A stretch of 64,000 bases of DNA from Streptococcus dysgalactiae subsp. dysgalactiae. GTDB taxonomy: Bacteria; Bacillota; Bacilli; Lactobacillales; Streptococcaceae. Below, one piece after another: positions 45,498-56,116 of this stretch. Both the position numbers and the translations under genes were made by a program. The DNA lies in the NCBI RefSeq assembly GCF_900459225.1, contig NZ_UHFH01000003.1, positions 898,501-962,500 of the forward strand. Direction: 5' to 3'. Numbering within the stretch: the first letter of the stretch is position 1; every line of letters starts with the position of its first letter. A model generated the notes under the pieces. The model worked only from the letters and a program-made list of their open reading frames with translations. It had not been told where the DNA came from and searched no databases.

Positions 45498-48400
45498 ATG
45501 AATCAAGAACAATTACTTGAGATGTTGCGGGCAAGATTGCCACGTGACCAGATTCTTTTGGAATCCTTTTTACGCTATCAAGCAACCCATTTTGATGAGG
45601 ATTGGGATAGCCTTATCCAAAATTTTACAACCCAAAGAGGAGTAGTCACCTCACCTGTTCAAGTGGTTCGCTTTGAAACAGAAGTTTCTGCTTTTGTAGA
45701 GGCAAGCCCCTTTGACGAGGCAACAGACCTAAGCAGCTACACGCAGACCTTTGGTCAGGCTGGCTTAAAGAAGTTACCTCAGTTAAACAGTGATGAGAAA
45801 GCCTTGGTGATTGAAGTAGCTCTCTTTAACCTAGCCACTCGCTTTCAGCTCTTAGACCAAGAGGGCGCCTATCAATCCATTTCGGCAGCTTCTCTTTTGG
45901 AAAAAGGCAGAGCTGCTAATTTGGTCAATGTCTACCGAGTGGCCAATAATTTGTCTGACCGAATTAGCCGTGATATTGAACAGTTTCTTCTCACCTATGA
46001 ACCTGAACGGGTAAGTCCCCAGGAAACGTTGGAGGAAAAGGGGGAGGTTGTTGATAATATAGTAATATCAGAGTCTCGTCAAGAAATCACCTTTCGGGAA
46101 GAGGGTTTCATCATAATCGCAAGTCTTGATGAGGACGAGTTATCACAACTAGATTTACGAACAGGGCAAACCAAACATTTACCAGCCTATGAACATCTAA
46201 ACTTGTCTCAAAAATTTGAGATACTAAGTCACTTTGACCAAGTGAGAAATAGCCGTCCAAAGCTACCAAACCTGAGACGTGGGGAGTTTGACCATGAGAT
46301 GGAAATGACGCCAATCTATGCGGACAATGAGCTATTAACCTATTTAGAAGCTGATGGGACCGTCTATGACTTACAACGTCCTTTAACACCTCAAGAAGAA
46401 GTGATCTTAACTGAAATGGGTCAAACCATTTTGGGTGAAAATACCGAAAAACTGACTCGTTTAGAGATAGACTTAGCTGACTTTGATGAGCAACAAGGTG
46501 GGATACTGATAGATGCTGCAGGGCGTTTTCGTTTGAAGAATGTCGACCTAGCCTTGCTAGGGGGCTATCCTAAGGCAACCGTCACTCAATTAGCCCTTGC
46601 GACAGAATTGCTTCAGATGGGATTAACGCATGACAAGGCAGAATTTTTCTTGACCAGTCAGCTAGACTTAGAAGAAGCAAGACCCATTGCCTACGCCTTC
46701 TTGCATGAAGACCTTACTCTTGAAGAAGCTAGAACCTTTGAAAGGGACAAACTGTCCCAACCTGACCTATCCTTTAGGGAATGGCGAGAACACATCTCAC
46801 AAACAAAACCTGAAATCATTGTGACTCAAGAAAAACTACCAAATCCTATCGTAGAAGAAGCCCTTAAACGCTACCCGATTGATTCTAGAGTAACTTATAA
46901 GGGGCAAGAGTTTCAGGTAATGGCCATTGAGGAGTCAGGCGTTAATAACCTGATTCGGATTGAATTACAAAATGATTTCACCGATGTGATTGAACAAAAT
47001 CCAGTTCTTTTCTTACGGACACTAGAAGACATCACTCAAGCTCTTCATGTTCCTTCTGTCGAAGAAAAAGAGGAAGTGGAAGAACCTAGCCAAGAATTAG
47101 ACCTCTTTTCCTTCATGGATATGGAAGAACAAAATGAGCCGGTTTCTCAAGTGATAACATCTCTATCATCAAATAAGAGAGAGGCTAAACAAGAAGAAGC
47201 ATTGTCAGAAGATGAGTTGGAACCAGAAGTCACTGAGACGCCCCCGACCACTGATTTTCACTTCCCAGAAGATCTAACAGACTTTTACCCTAAGACAACA
47301 AGGGATAAGGTTGAAACCAACGTAGCTGCTATTCGTTTGGTGAAAAGTCTTGAATCTGAACACCGTCAAGCCACACCAAGTGAACAAGAACTGCTTGCCA
47401 AATACGTGGGCTGGGGAGGCTTAGCTAACGAGTTCTTTGACGAGTACAATCCAAAGTTTTCTAAGGAACGTGAGGAATTAAAAACGCTAGTCACAGAGAA
47501 AGAGTATTCAGACATGAAACAATCTTCTTTGACAGCTTATTACACAGACCCTCTCTTGATTCGTGAGATGTGGAATAAACTAGAACGAGATGGCTTTACA
47601 GGTGGTAAAATTCTAGACCCTTCGATGGGGACTGGGAATTTCTTTGCGGCAATGCCTAACCACCTGAGAGAAAATAGTGAGTTGTATGGTGTAGAGTTAG
47701 ACACGATTACAGGAACTATTGCCAAACACCTTCATCCGAATAGCCACATTGAAGTAAAGGGCTTTGAGACTGTTGCCTTTAATGAGAATAGTTTTGATTT
47801 GGTTCTCTCAAATGTATCGTTTGCCAATATCAGGATTGCGGACAGTCGCTATGATAAACCCTATATGATTCATGATTACTTTGTCAAAAAATCCCTTGAT
47901 TTGGTGCATGATGGTGGACAAGTGGCTATTATTTCCTCCACAGGAACCATGGATAAACGGACAGAAAACATTCTCCAGGACATTCGTGAGACGACTGATT
48001 TTCTTGGTGGTGTGCGTTTGCCAGATACTGCCTTTAAGGCCATTGCAGGCACCAATGTCACAACGGACATGTTGTTTTTCCAGAAGCATGTGGATAAGGG
48101 ATATGTGGCAGATGATTTAGCTTTTTCAGGTTCTATTCGCTATGACAAGGATGATCGTATTTGGCTGAATCCTTACTTTGATGGAGACTACAATAGTCAG
48201 GTTCTTGGGACCTATGAGGTTAGAAACTTTAACGGTGGGACACTTTCTGTGAAAGGCAATTCTGATCATTTGCTAGCAGATGTTCAGACTGCTCTTAAAC
48301 AGGTTAAAGCCCCTAGAGTGGTGGATAACTCTGACATCTTCATCACTCCTGATGTGATGAGAAGACAGGTCATTGATACCTCTGTTCCGCCTGAAATCAG

Positions 48401-51400
48401 AGAAAGCTTAGACCAGTATAGCTTTGGCTATAAAGATTCTACGGTTTACTACCGAGATAATAAGGGAATCCGTGTTGGGACTAAGACCGAGGAGATTAGC
48501 TATTATGTGGATGAGGAGGGCAACTTTCAAGCTTGGGATACCAAGCATTCGCAAAAACAGATTGACCGCTTTAATGACCTCGAAGTCACAGATAGCACTG
48601 CTCTTGATGTTTATGTGACCGAAGAAGCGACCAAACGTGGGCAGTTTAAGGGGTATTTCAAAAAGACTGTTTTCTATGAAGCTCCCTTGACTGAGAAAGA
48701 AGTGGCACGAATTAAAGGGATGGTCGATATTCGGAACGCTTACCAAGAGGTCATCGCCATTCAACGTTACTATGATTATGACAAGGAAGAGTTTGCACAC
48801 TTACTTGGAAAACTCAATCAAACCTATGATAGTTTTGTGAAACGCTTTGGCTATGTGAATAGTGCTGTGAACCGTAATCTCTTTGATAGTGATGATAAGT
48901 ATTCACTGCTTGCGAGTTTGGAAGATGAAGGACTTGATCCAAGTGGGAAAATAGTTATCTATACCAAGTCTCTGGCTTTTGAGAAAGCCCTAGTTCGTCC
49001 TGAAAAGGAAGTAACGGCAGTTTCTTCTGCCCTTGACGCTCTCAATTCTAGTCTAGCAGATGGTCGTGGGGTCGATTTGGCTTACATGATGTCTATTTAT
49101 CAGACGGATTCTAAAGCGTCTTTGATTGAGGAATTAGTAGACGCTATTATTCCAGACCCAGAACGCTATCTAAAAGATAGGGAAGTGGTCTATGTATCTC
49201 GGCAGGATTTCTTATCAGGGGATGTGGTGACTAAGTTAGAGGTTGTGGACTTACTCATTAAAGAAGACAACTCTGATTTTCCTTGGGTCTATTATCAAGG
49301 TCTCTTAGAAGATGTGAAACCACCACGTGTGACCTTAGCTGATATTGATTATCGGATTGGCTCACGTTGGATTCCTCTAGCCGTTTATGGGAAATTTGCC
49401 CAAGAAACCTTTATGGGACAAACTTTTGACCTGACTGACCAAGAAGTATCAACTATTCTTGAAGTCAGTCCGATTGATGGGACGATGTCTTACCAATCCA
49501 AGTTTGCCTTTAGGTATTCTACCGCAACGGATAGAAGTTTAGGTGTGCCTGGGTCTCGGTATGATAGTGGTCGTAAAATCTTTGAAAACCTGCTTAATTC
49601 CAATCAACCAACCATTACCAAACAAGTGGAAGATGGGGATAAGAAAAAGCACGTGACGGACGTGGAGAAGACAACGGTTCTTCGTGCTAAGGAAACACAA
49701 CTTCAAGAACTCTTCCAAGATTTTGTGGCTAGTTACCCAGAGGTGCAACAGATGATTGAAGAGACCTATAATAGCCTTTATAATCGTACAGTCTCAAAAG
49801 TTTATGATGGCAGCCATTTAACCATTGATGGGCTTGCCCAGAATATTTCCTTACGCCCTCACCAAAAGAATGCTATTCAACGGATTGTGGAAGAAAAACG
49901 AGCGCTTCTAGCTCATGAAGTGGGTTCAGGTAAGACCTTAACCATGCTTGGGGCAGGATTCAAACTGAAAGAACTCGGAATGGTGCATAAGCCTCTTTAT
50001 GTGGTGCCATCAAGTCTGACCGCTCAGTTTGGCCAAGAAATCATGAAGTTCTTCCCAACCAAGAATGTCTATGTGACGACCAAGAAAGATTTTGCGAAAG
50101 CCAAACGTAAGCAGTTTGTCTCACGGATTATCACAGGGGACTATGATGCCATTGTCATTGGGGATTCCCAGTTTGAGAAAATTCCCATGAGTCATGAAAA
50201 GCAAGTGACCTATATTCAAGATAAGTTACAACAACTTCGTGACATCAAGCAAGGTAGTGATAGTGATTATACTGTTAAAGAAGCAGAGCGTTCTATTAAG
50301 GGTTTAGAGCACCAATTGGAAGAACTTCAAAAGTTGGAACGTGATACCTTTATTGAATTTGAAAATCTAGGGATTGACTTTCTCTTTGTGGACGAGGCTC
50401 ACCATTTTAAGAATATCAGACCCATTACAGGCCTTGGGAATGTCGCAGGGATTACCAACACGACTTCTAAAAAGAACGTGGATATGGAAATGAAGGTCAG
50501 ACAGGTTCAAGGAGAACACGACTATCGTAATGTGGTCTTTGCGACAGGAACACCAGTCTCTAACTCTATTAGTGAACTCTATACCATGATGAGCTATATC
50601 CAACCCGATGTCCTAGAACGATACCAGGTCTCTAATCTTGATTCATGGGTAGGGGCTTTTGGGAATATCGAAAACGCTATGGAACTAGCACCGACAGGGG
50701 ATAAGTACCAACCCAAGAAACGCTTTAAGAAGTTTGTGAACCTGCCTGAACTCATGCGGATTTATAAGGAAACAGCAGATATTCAAACCTCAGATATGCT
50801 TGATTTACCAGTACCAGAAGCTAAAGTTATTGCAGTGGAGAGCGAATTGACAGAAGCTCAGAAATATTATCTTGAAGAGTTGGTTGACCGTTCAGACGCT
50901 ATCAAGTCAGGCAACGTTGACCCTAGTGTTGATAACATGTTAAAGATTACTGGAGAAGCAAGGAAACTAGCCATTGACATGCGCCTTATTGACCCAGCTT
51001 ATACCTTATCTGACAATGAGAAGATTCTACAAGTGGTGGATAACGTGGAACGGATTTACCGTGAGGGTAATCTCGAGAAAGCCACGCAGATGATTTTCTC
51101 TGATATTGGCACACCTAAAAGTAAGGAAGAAGGGTTTGATGTTTACAATGAATTGAAAGACCTCTTGGTGGATAGAGGGATTCCCAAAGAAGCAATTGCC
51201 TTTGTCCATGACGCTAATACGGATGACAAGAAAAACTCTCTGTCACGCAAGGTCAATAGTGGAGAAGTACGGATTCTCATGGCTTCAACGGAAAAAGGTG
51301 GAACAGGATTAAACGTGCAGTCTCGCATGAAAGCTGTTCATCATTTAGACGTTCCCTGGCGTCCCTCTGATATTGTCCAACGCAATGGTAGGTTAATTCG

Positions 51401-51473
51401 TCAAGGCAATATGCACCAAGAGGTAGATATCTATCATTATATTACCAAAGGGTCATTTGATAACTACCTCTGG
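45498..51473 (+). CDS. giant methylase/SNF2-helicase protein, exon 1
   Basis: First 1992 codons of a 2274-residue protein that is completed at 53807-54655 once the group II intron is removed. Unknown N-terminal 600 residues; an adenine-methylase-like domain (DPSMGTGNFFAA near 703; motif IV reads SNVSF near 770, where relatives have NVPF); a helicase part with GSGKTLTMLG (1474), FVDEAHHFKN (1630), TEKGGTGLNVQSR and QRNGRLIRQGN (1960). Such proteins are a hallmark of ICESa2603-type and many other Gram-positive ICEs and phages; they may protect entering DNA. Unspliced, the frame adds VRHEVA and stops at 51494. Start ATG follows GGAGG. Confidence 0.9.
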
Positions 51474-53806
51474 GTGCGACATGAAGTCGCTTAATTGAAC
51501 TGTCTGGCATGATGACCAGACCAACTATTCCGTTAGTTGAGCCAAGTATCAACTGCATGTTCGCCATGTGGTAAGCTGATACGTAAGGTAGCCCTACTTT
51601 AAAGTCGAACCGTGAGGAGAGACCGATACTGCTAGCAACAAAGCGGTTAGGGAGCTAGGCTTGATAGTATGGCTAACAAATGTGAACCACTGTTAAATGT
51701 CGTTAAGTTGAACAGGCTAAAGTTGCTGATAAGCCTGAACCAAAAGGTGTGCAGTCGGTTAACCCTTTCCATAGTGGGGTTACACGGACAAATGACTGCC
51801 GGCAGAGAGGTGGAGCCTAACCTATCATTTTGTTCATTAAGCGGAACATGGTAAGCCTGTATTGTTGCTTCTAGCAAGGCAAATCGTAAGAAATGCTGAT
51901 AACAGTGCAGGTATAGGAAAATGGAAAAAGCGAATGCCATCTTGTAATGAGATGGATAGAGGTTCAAGATTTGCCTCAACTTGAAAGAGTGCAGACTTCC
52001 ATTCGGTTTCTAATCACAAGAGAACTTGTAGAATTTTTGAAAGGAGAAAGCAAATGAACAGTAAAATGTGTGCTACTACTAACATAGCCAACAGTTGGGA
52101 AAATATTGATTTCGTGAAAGCTGAAATCTGTGTTAAAAAACTACAAATGCGTATTGTGAAAGCGTGGAAGTTGGGTAAATTCAACCGAGTGAAATCACTT
52201 CAACATTTACTAACGACTTCATTCTATGCAAAAGCCTTGGCAGTGAAACGTGTCACTGAAAATCAAGGTAAAAAGACAAGTGGCGTTGATAAAGAGTTAT
52301 GGCTAACACCTAACGCTAAATATCAAGCAATCAAGAAATTAAAGGTCAAAGGCTATCGTTCAAAACCACTAAGACGGATTTATATTCCTAAGAAAAATGG
52401 TAAGAAAAGACCCCTCAGTATTCCAACGATGACAGATAGAGCAATGCAGACATTATTTAAGTTCGCTTTAGAACCTATTGCAGAAACAACAGCAGACCCA
52501 AATTCTTATGGCTTTAGACCCAAAAGAAGTACTCAGGATGCTATTGAACAATGTTTCTCAGCTTTGAGTAAGCAAAAATCTGCTAAGTGGGTTTTAGAAG
52601 GTGACATTAAAGGATGTTTTGATAATATCAGTCACGAGTGGATAATGAAACACATTCCAATGAACAAGACAATACTTGGAAAATGGTTGAAAAGTGGTTA
52701 TATCGAAAATGGAAAGTTATCTCCAACAGAGTTTGGAAGCCCTCAAGGGTCACCAATTTCACCAATCATTTCAAATATGGTACTAGATGGTCTAGAGAGA
52801 AAACTTTCAACGACATTTAGAAAGAAAAAGGTTAATGGTCAAGTCTATGCACCAAAAATTAATTTTGTTAGGTATGCGGATGACTTTATTGTTACTGGTG
52901 TCAGTAAGGAACTATTGGAAAATGAGGTTAAACCAGTCATTATTGAGTTCTTGAAAGAACGTGGCTTGGAGTTATCGGAAGAAAAAACGTTGATAAGTCA
53001 TATCACGGATGGCTTTGATTTTCTGGGCGTAAACATTAGAATGTACGACGGAAAATTACTAACCAAACCTTCCAAAAAGAATTACGAAAGTATTGTTTCG
53101 AAAATCAGGGATATTATCAAAAACAACCCGTCGATGAAACAGGAGCTGTTAATCCGTAAGTTAAATCCTATTATCATAGGTTGGGTTAACTACCAAAAGC
53201 ACAACGTTTCATCAGAATCATTTCAAAGACTTGATTTTGATATCTATCAATGTCTATGGCAGTGGTGTGTCCGAAGACATCCTAAAAAGGGGAGAAGGTG
53301 GGTTGCTAATAAATATTTCCATACTTTTGGTAGCCGTAGTTGGATTTTTAGTGTTCCAACTGCTGATACAATGGAAAATGGCGAACCATTCTATCTTCGC
53401 TTGAAATATGCTTCTGATACTGATATTCGCCGACATATTAAAATTAAGGCGGAAGCAAACCCATTTGATGAACAATGGCAACCGTATTTTGAGGAACGTC
53501 AAGAAAAGCAAATGCGACAAGAACTAAAAGGAAGACGTGTGATTAACGGACTATATTATAAACAAAAAGGGATTTGTCCAGTTTGCGAATTGAAAATCAC
53601 CAAGGAAACAGATTTCCGAGTTCATCAAACCGTGAAAGACCATAAACCAATAAAAACATTGGTACACCCTACTTGTCATAAAAATATAAAAGAAAACACG
53701 CTGGTTCTCTAACGAGGACTTATAGAAGCTTGAGCCGTGTGAGGGGAAACTCTCATGCACGGTTCTTAGAGGGGAAAGAGGTCGTGAGACCTCTGACCTA
53801 CTCGAC
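51474..53806 (+). mobile_element. group II intron in the SNF2/methylase gene
   Basis: A complete 2333-base group II intron. It begins GTGCGAC (51474) directly after codon TGG. The 34-base domain V is at 53732-53765 (GAGCCGTGTG to ATGCACGGTTC, with the catalytic AGC). Domain VI hairpin AGAGGTC-GTGA-GACCTCT (53777-53794) is followed by a likely branch A at 53800 and the 3' end CTACTCGAC at 53806. Joining TGG to CAG (53807) restores the reading frame. It carries its own maturase gene in domain IV. Confidence 0.92.
52054..53712 (+). CDS. ltrA: group II intron reverse transcriptase/maturase with HNH
   Basis: A 552-residue LtrA-type protein that helps the intron splice and moves it by target-primed reverse transcription. 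Reverse transcriptase domain: GVDKELW near 78, RRIYIPKKNGKKRPLSIPT near 108, YGFRPKRST near 149, GSPQGSPISPIISN near 231 and the active site FVRYADDF near 274; maturase domain X (about 350-470); C-terminal HNH-type zinc motif CPVC near 508, with HPTCHKN near 541, which gives second-strand cleavage. Starts after AAAGGAGAAAG. All catalytic parts are intact, so the intron looks active. Confidence 0.95.
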   Translation: MNSKMCATTNIANSWENIDFVKAEICVKKLQMRIVKAWKLGKFNRVKSLQHLLTTSFYAKALAVKRVTENQGKKTSGVDKELWLTPNAKYQAIKKLKVKGYRSKPLRRIYIPKKNGKKRPLSIPTMTDRAMQTLFKFALEPIAETTADPNSYGFRPKRSTQDAIEQCFSALSKQKSAKWVLEGDIKGCFDNISHEWIMKHIPMNKTILGKWLKSGYIENGKLSPTEFGSPQGSPISPIISNMVLDGLERKLSTTFRKKKVNGQVYAPKINFVRYADDFIVTGVSKELLENEVKPVIIEFLKERGLELSEEKTLISHITDGFDFLGVNIRMYDGKLLTKPSKKNYESIVSKIRDIIKNNPSMKQELLIRKLNPIIIGWVNYQKHNVSSESFQRLDFDIYQCLWQWCVRRHPKKGRRWVANKYFHTFGSRSWIFSVPTADTMENGEPFYLRLKYASDTDIRRHIKIKAEANPFDEQWQPYFEERQEKQMRQELKGRRVINGLYYKQKGICPVCELKITKETDFRVHQTVKDHKPIKTLVHPTCHKNIKENTLVL

Positions 53807-54655
53807 CAGACACAGGAGAATAAACTCAAATACATCACGCAAATCATGACTTCTAAAGATCCTGTACGGTCGGCAGAAGACATTGATGAACAAACCATGA
53901 CTGCTTCAGACTTTAAGGCTTTAGCGACAGGTAATCCTTATCTCAAACTAAAAATGGAACTAGAGAATGAGTTGACGGTATTGGACAATCAAAAGCGTGC
54001 CTTTAATCGCTCCAAAGATGAGTATCGCCATACCATTTCTTACTGTGAGCAGAACCTCCCTGCCCTTGAGAAACGCCTTAGTCAATATGACCAAGATATT
54101 GCTCAATCCTTAGCAACTAAGTCACAAGATTTTGCCATACGATTTGATAACCAGATGATGGATAACCGTGCAGAAGCTGGAGACTATCTACGTAAACTCA
54201 TTACCTATAACCGTTCTGAAACCAAAGAAGTAAGAACGCTTGCGACCTTTAGAGGGTTTGAGCTTAAAATGGCAACCAGAAGTCCTAGTGAGCCCTTGCC
54301 AGATATGGTGTCTTTAACCATTTCAGGCAGCAACCAGTATTCTGTCTCTTTAGACTTGAAGTCAGACGTGGGAACGATTCAACGCATTACTAATGCCATT
54401 GACCATATCCTAGAAGACCAAGAAAAGACAGAAGAAATGGCTAACAATTTGAAAGATAAGCTATCAGTCGCAAGGGTTGAAGTGGAAAAGGTCTTTCCTA
54501 AAGAAGAGGATTATCAGCTGGTTAAAGCCAAATATGACATCCTTGCCCCTTTGGTTGAACAAGAAGCAGAGGTTGAGGAAATTGATGCAGCACTAGCTAA
54601 GTTCAATGAAACGATCCAACCGCAACAGGACCAACAACTTTCGCTTGATTTTTAA
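53807..54655 (+). CDS. giant methylase/SNF2-helicase protein, exon 2
   Basis: Last 282 residues of the protein begun at 45498. It opens with QTQENKLKYITQIMTSK, which directly continues the helicase frame (YLW-QTQEN) after intron removal, then a coiled region (ELTVLDNQKRAFNRSKDEYR) and a final domain (PDMVSLTISGSNQYSVSLDL). Without splicing this part has only an internal ATG at 53846 and a poor ribosome site. Both exon sides are clean, so splicing should give a working product. Confidence 0.88.
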   Translation, partial: QTQENKLKYITQIMTSKDPVRSAEDIDEQTMTASDFKALATGNPYLKLKMELENELTVLDNQKRAFNRSKDEYRHTISYCEQNLPALEKRLSQYDQDIAQSLATKSQDFAIRFDNQMMDNRAEAGDYLRKLITYNRSETKEVRTLATFRGFELKMATRSPSEPLPDMVSLTISGSNQYSVSLDLKSDVGTIQRITNAIDHILEDQEKTEEMANNLKDKLSVARVEVEKVFPKEEDYQLVKAKYDILAPLVEQEAEVEEIDAALAKFNETIQPQQDQQLSLDF

Positions 54656-54724
54656 GAAAAAGGCTGACAAAAAATAATGAACGCGGTAAAATGAAGTCAA
54701 GAAATCATCAAAGGAGAATTGATT

Positions 54725-55024
54725 ATGACCCAGACAGTAGAAGATATACGTTACCAATTAGAAGAATGGTTAGCACAAGGTTTTATAAGCTCCGAAGACC
54801 GAGCTAACTATCAAGTCCTAAAGGAACAATATGAAGATGAAACCCTTGATTACAGCTTTTCAAAGCGAGAAATCATTGGTCAATTAGAGGTAATTATCAC
54901 GACTCGTGAGAATGACTTTCCAGACTTAGATGAAGTGACTAAAGGAGAGTATCTAGACCTGGTTGGCCAACTGGATGACCTAGACAAGGGGAAGGCAGAT
55001 TATTATCGTAAGCAATTAACGTAG
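54725..55024 (+). CDS. small conserved ICE protein
   Basis: A 99-residue acidic protein (MTQTVEDIRYQLEEWLAQGF, FPDLDEVTKGEYLDLVGQLD), behind AAAGGAGAATTG. It is helical, without a membrane segment. Small proteins of this kind follow the SNF2/methylase gene in streptococcal ICEs, but I give no function. Followed 14 bases later by a small membrane protein gene. Confidence 0.6.
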   Translation: MTQTVEDIRYQLEEWLAQGFISSEDRANYQVLKEQYEDETLDYSFSKREIIGQLEVIITTRENDFPDLDEVTKGEYLDLVGQLDDLDKGKADYYRKQLT

Positions 55025-55038
55025 AAAGAGGTGTAGAG

Positions 55039-55329
55039 ATGTTAGAACAAATCATTCAAAGTCTTTTGATTATCGCAGCGATAGGACTGATTTTGCTTGT
55101 CCTTTACCAGATTGCGAAAATGCTTGGAAGCTTATTTATCATTGGTTTAATCGGATTTTTAGCTTTCACAGAAGTCTATGGAATTTACCTCTTTTTTACA
55201 GAACGATACCTCTATGTGGAAGATTTAGCCACCAATGGAATTTTCAGCTTTACCACTTTCTATATTATTTTTAATCTTTTACTTGTCTTTGGACTTGTTA
55301 GAAAAGTTGTTAGAAGTCGGATGGCATAA
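55039..55329 (+). CDS. small membrane protein
   Basis: A 96-residue protein with three hydrophobic segments (about residues 5-25, 30-52 and 68-88), ending in basic RKVVRSRMA. It starts after AGAAAGAGGTG. I recognise no family; being in the conjugation region it may belong to the transfer machinery. Confidence 0.6.
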   Translation: MLEQIIQSLLIIAAIGLILLVLYQIAKMLGSLFIIGLIGFLAFTEVYGIYLFFTERYLYVEDLATNGIFSFTTFYIIFNLLLVFGLVRKVVRSRMA

Positions 55330-55336
55330 CGTAATG

Positions 55337-55366
55337 GGATTACCTAAGTTAGGTAGTCCTTTTCTT
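55337..55366 (+). terminator. terminator hairpin
   Basis: GGATTACCTAA (55337-55347) pairs with TTAGGTAGTCC (55349-55359), one wobble; the innermost pairs must open to form the loop. Followed by TTTTCTTT. Confidence 0.75.
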
Positions 55367-55439
55367 TATTGTGATAACTTTTCCAAGTCCATCTTGTTAT
55401 CATAGTGCTATCTTATGGAAAAAGGAGATAGCACTAGTG

Positions 55440-56078
55440 ATGTTAAATAAAATGAAGGCTCGGCTATTGATTGGTTTAGGAGGTCTAGTGGTGACTAGCT
55501 TTATGGTGATGATGGGCTACACTATTGGTTCTCAGTCTGTAACCAATCACACGCAGAAACAAATTCAGTCTGAGGCTCAAAAACTGCTGGCCAAAGAGAA
55601 AGAAAAAGAGAAGGCAAGTGTTCTCTCTGATGAGTTAGTCAAGGAATTTCTCACACAATACTATACCAAGGAAAAGTTAGGCGAGAACAACAACCGTATC
55701 AAGCCCTATATGACAGATTCTGCCTTTAAGGAAGAGGTATCTCGTCAAGAAGATTCCATTAACCAAGTCTATAAAGACTATATGTTGGATTATCGCTTTG
55801 AGTCTGCCAATATCTATGTCAATACAGAAGAAAATGAAGCTTTTGCGGAAGTATCTTATCAGGTTGTTTACGTGTCAGATTTCAGTGATAAGGCTCAGAA
55901 AAGCACACAGACAGAAACCACCTCTCTTAAACTATCTTATGCCAAATTGTCAGATAAACTCCTTGTCAATCAGGTAACCATTTGGGATGGGAAGCTAGAG
56001 GACTTAAAAGAGTCTTCTGATGAAGTAAATTCAAGCATTCCAAAGATTCAAGGGACTACTACAAGTGAGACCAACTAG
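55440..56078 (+). CDS. membrane-anchored transfer protein, VirB8/TcpC-like
   Basis: A 212-residue protein: one N-terminal membrane segment (LLIGLGGLVVTSFMVMMGYT, residues 9-28), a charged coiled part (EAQKLLAKEKEKEKASVLSD), then a soluble outer domain of about 120 residues (VKEFLTQYYTKEKL, ANIYVNTEENEAFAEVSYQV) with the outline of an NTF2-like fold, as in VirB8 and TcpC. The assignment rests on layout only. ATG at 55440 after AAAAGGAG; a GTG at 55437 is equally possible. A terminator overlaps its stop. Confidence 0.6.
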   Translation: MLNKMKARLLIGLGGLVVTSFMVMMGYTIGSQSVTNHTQKQIQSEAQKLLAKEKEKEKASVLSDELVKEFLTQYYTKEKLGENNNRIKPYMTDSAFKEEVSRQEDSINQVYKDYMLDYRFESANIYVNTEENEAFAEVSYQVVYVSDFSDKAQKSTQTETTSLKLSYAKLSDKLLVNQVTIWDGKLEDLKESSDEVNSSIPKIQGTTTSETN

Positions 56079-56103
56079 CAGGAGTTTATCTTCTGCTTTT
56101 TTG
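56077..56103 (+). terminator. terminator hairpin overlapping a stop codon
   Basis: AGCAGGAG (56077-56084), TTTAT, CTTCTGCT (56090-56097) with one wobble, then TTTTTTG. Confidence 0.75.
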
Positions 56104-56116
56104 ATAAGGAGATGAG

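Noticed and set aside
51474..51494. Stop codon ending the SNF2/methylase gene as a truncation
   Set aside because: The extra codons are the 5' end of a group II intron; the frame resumes exactly at 53807.
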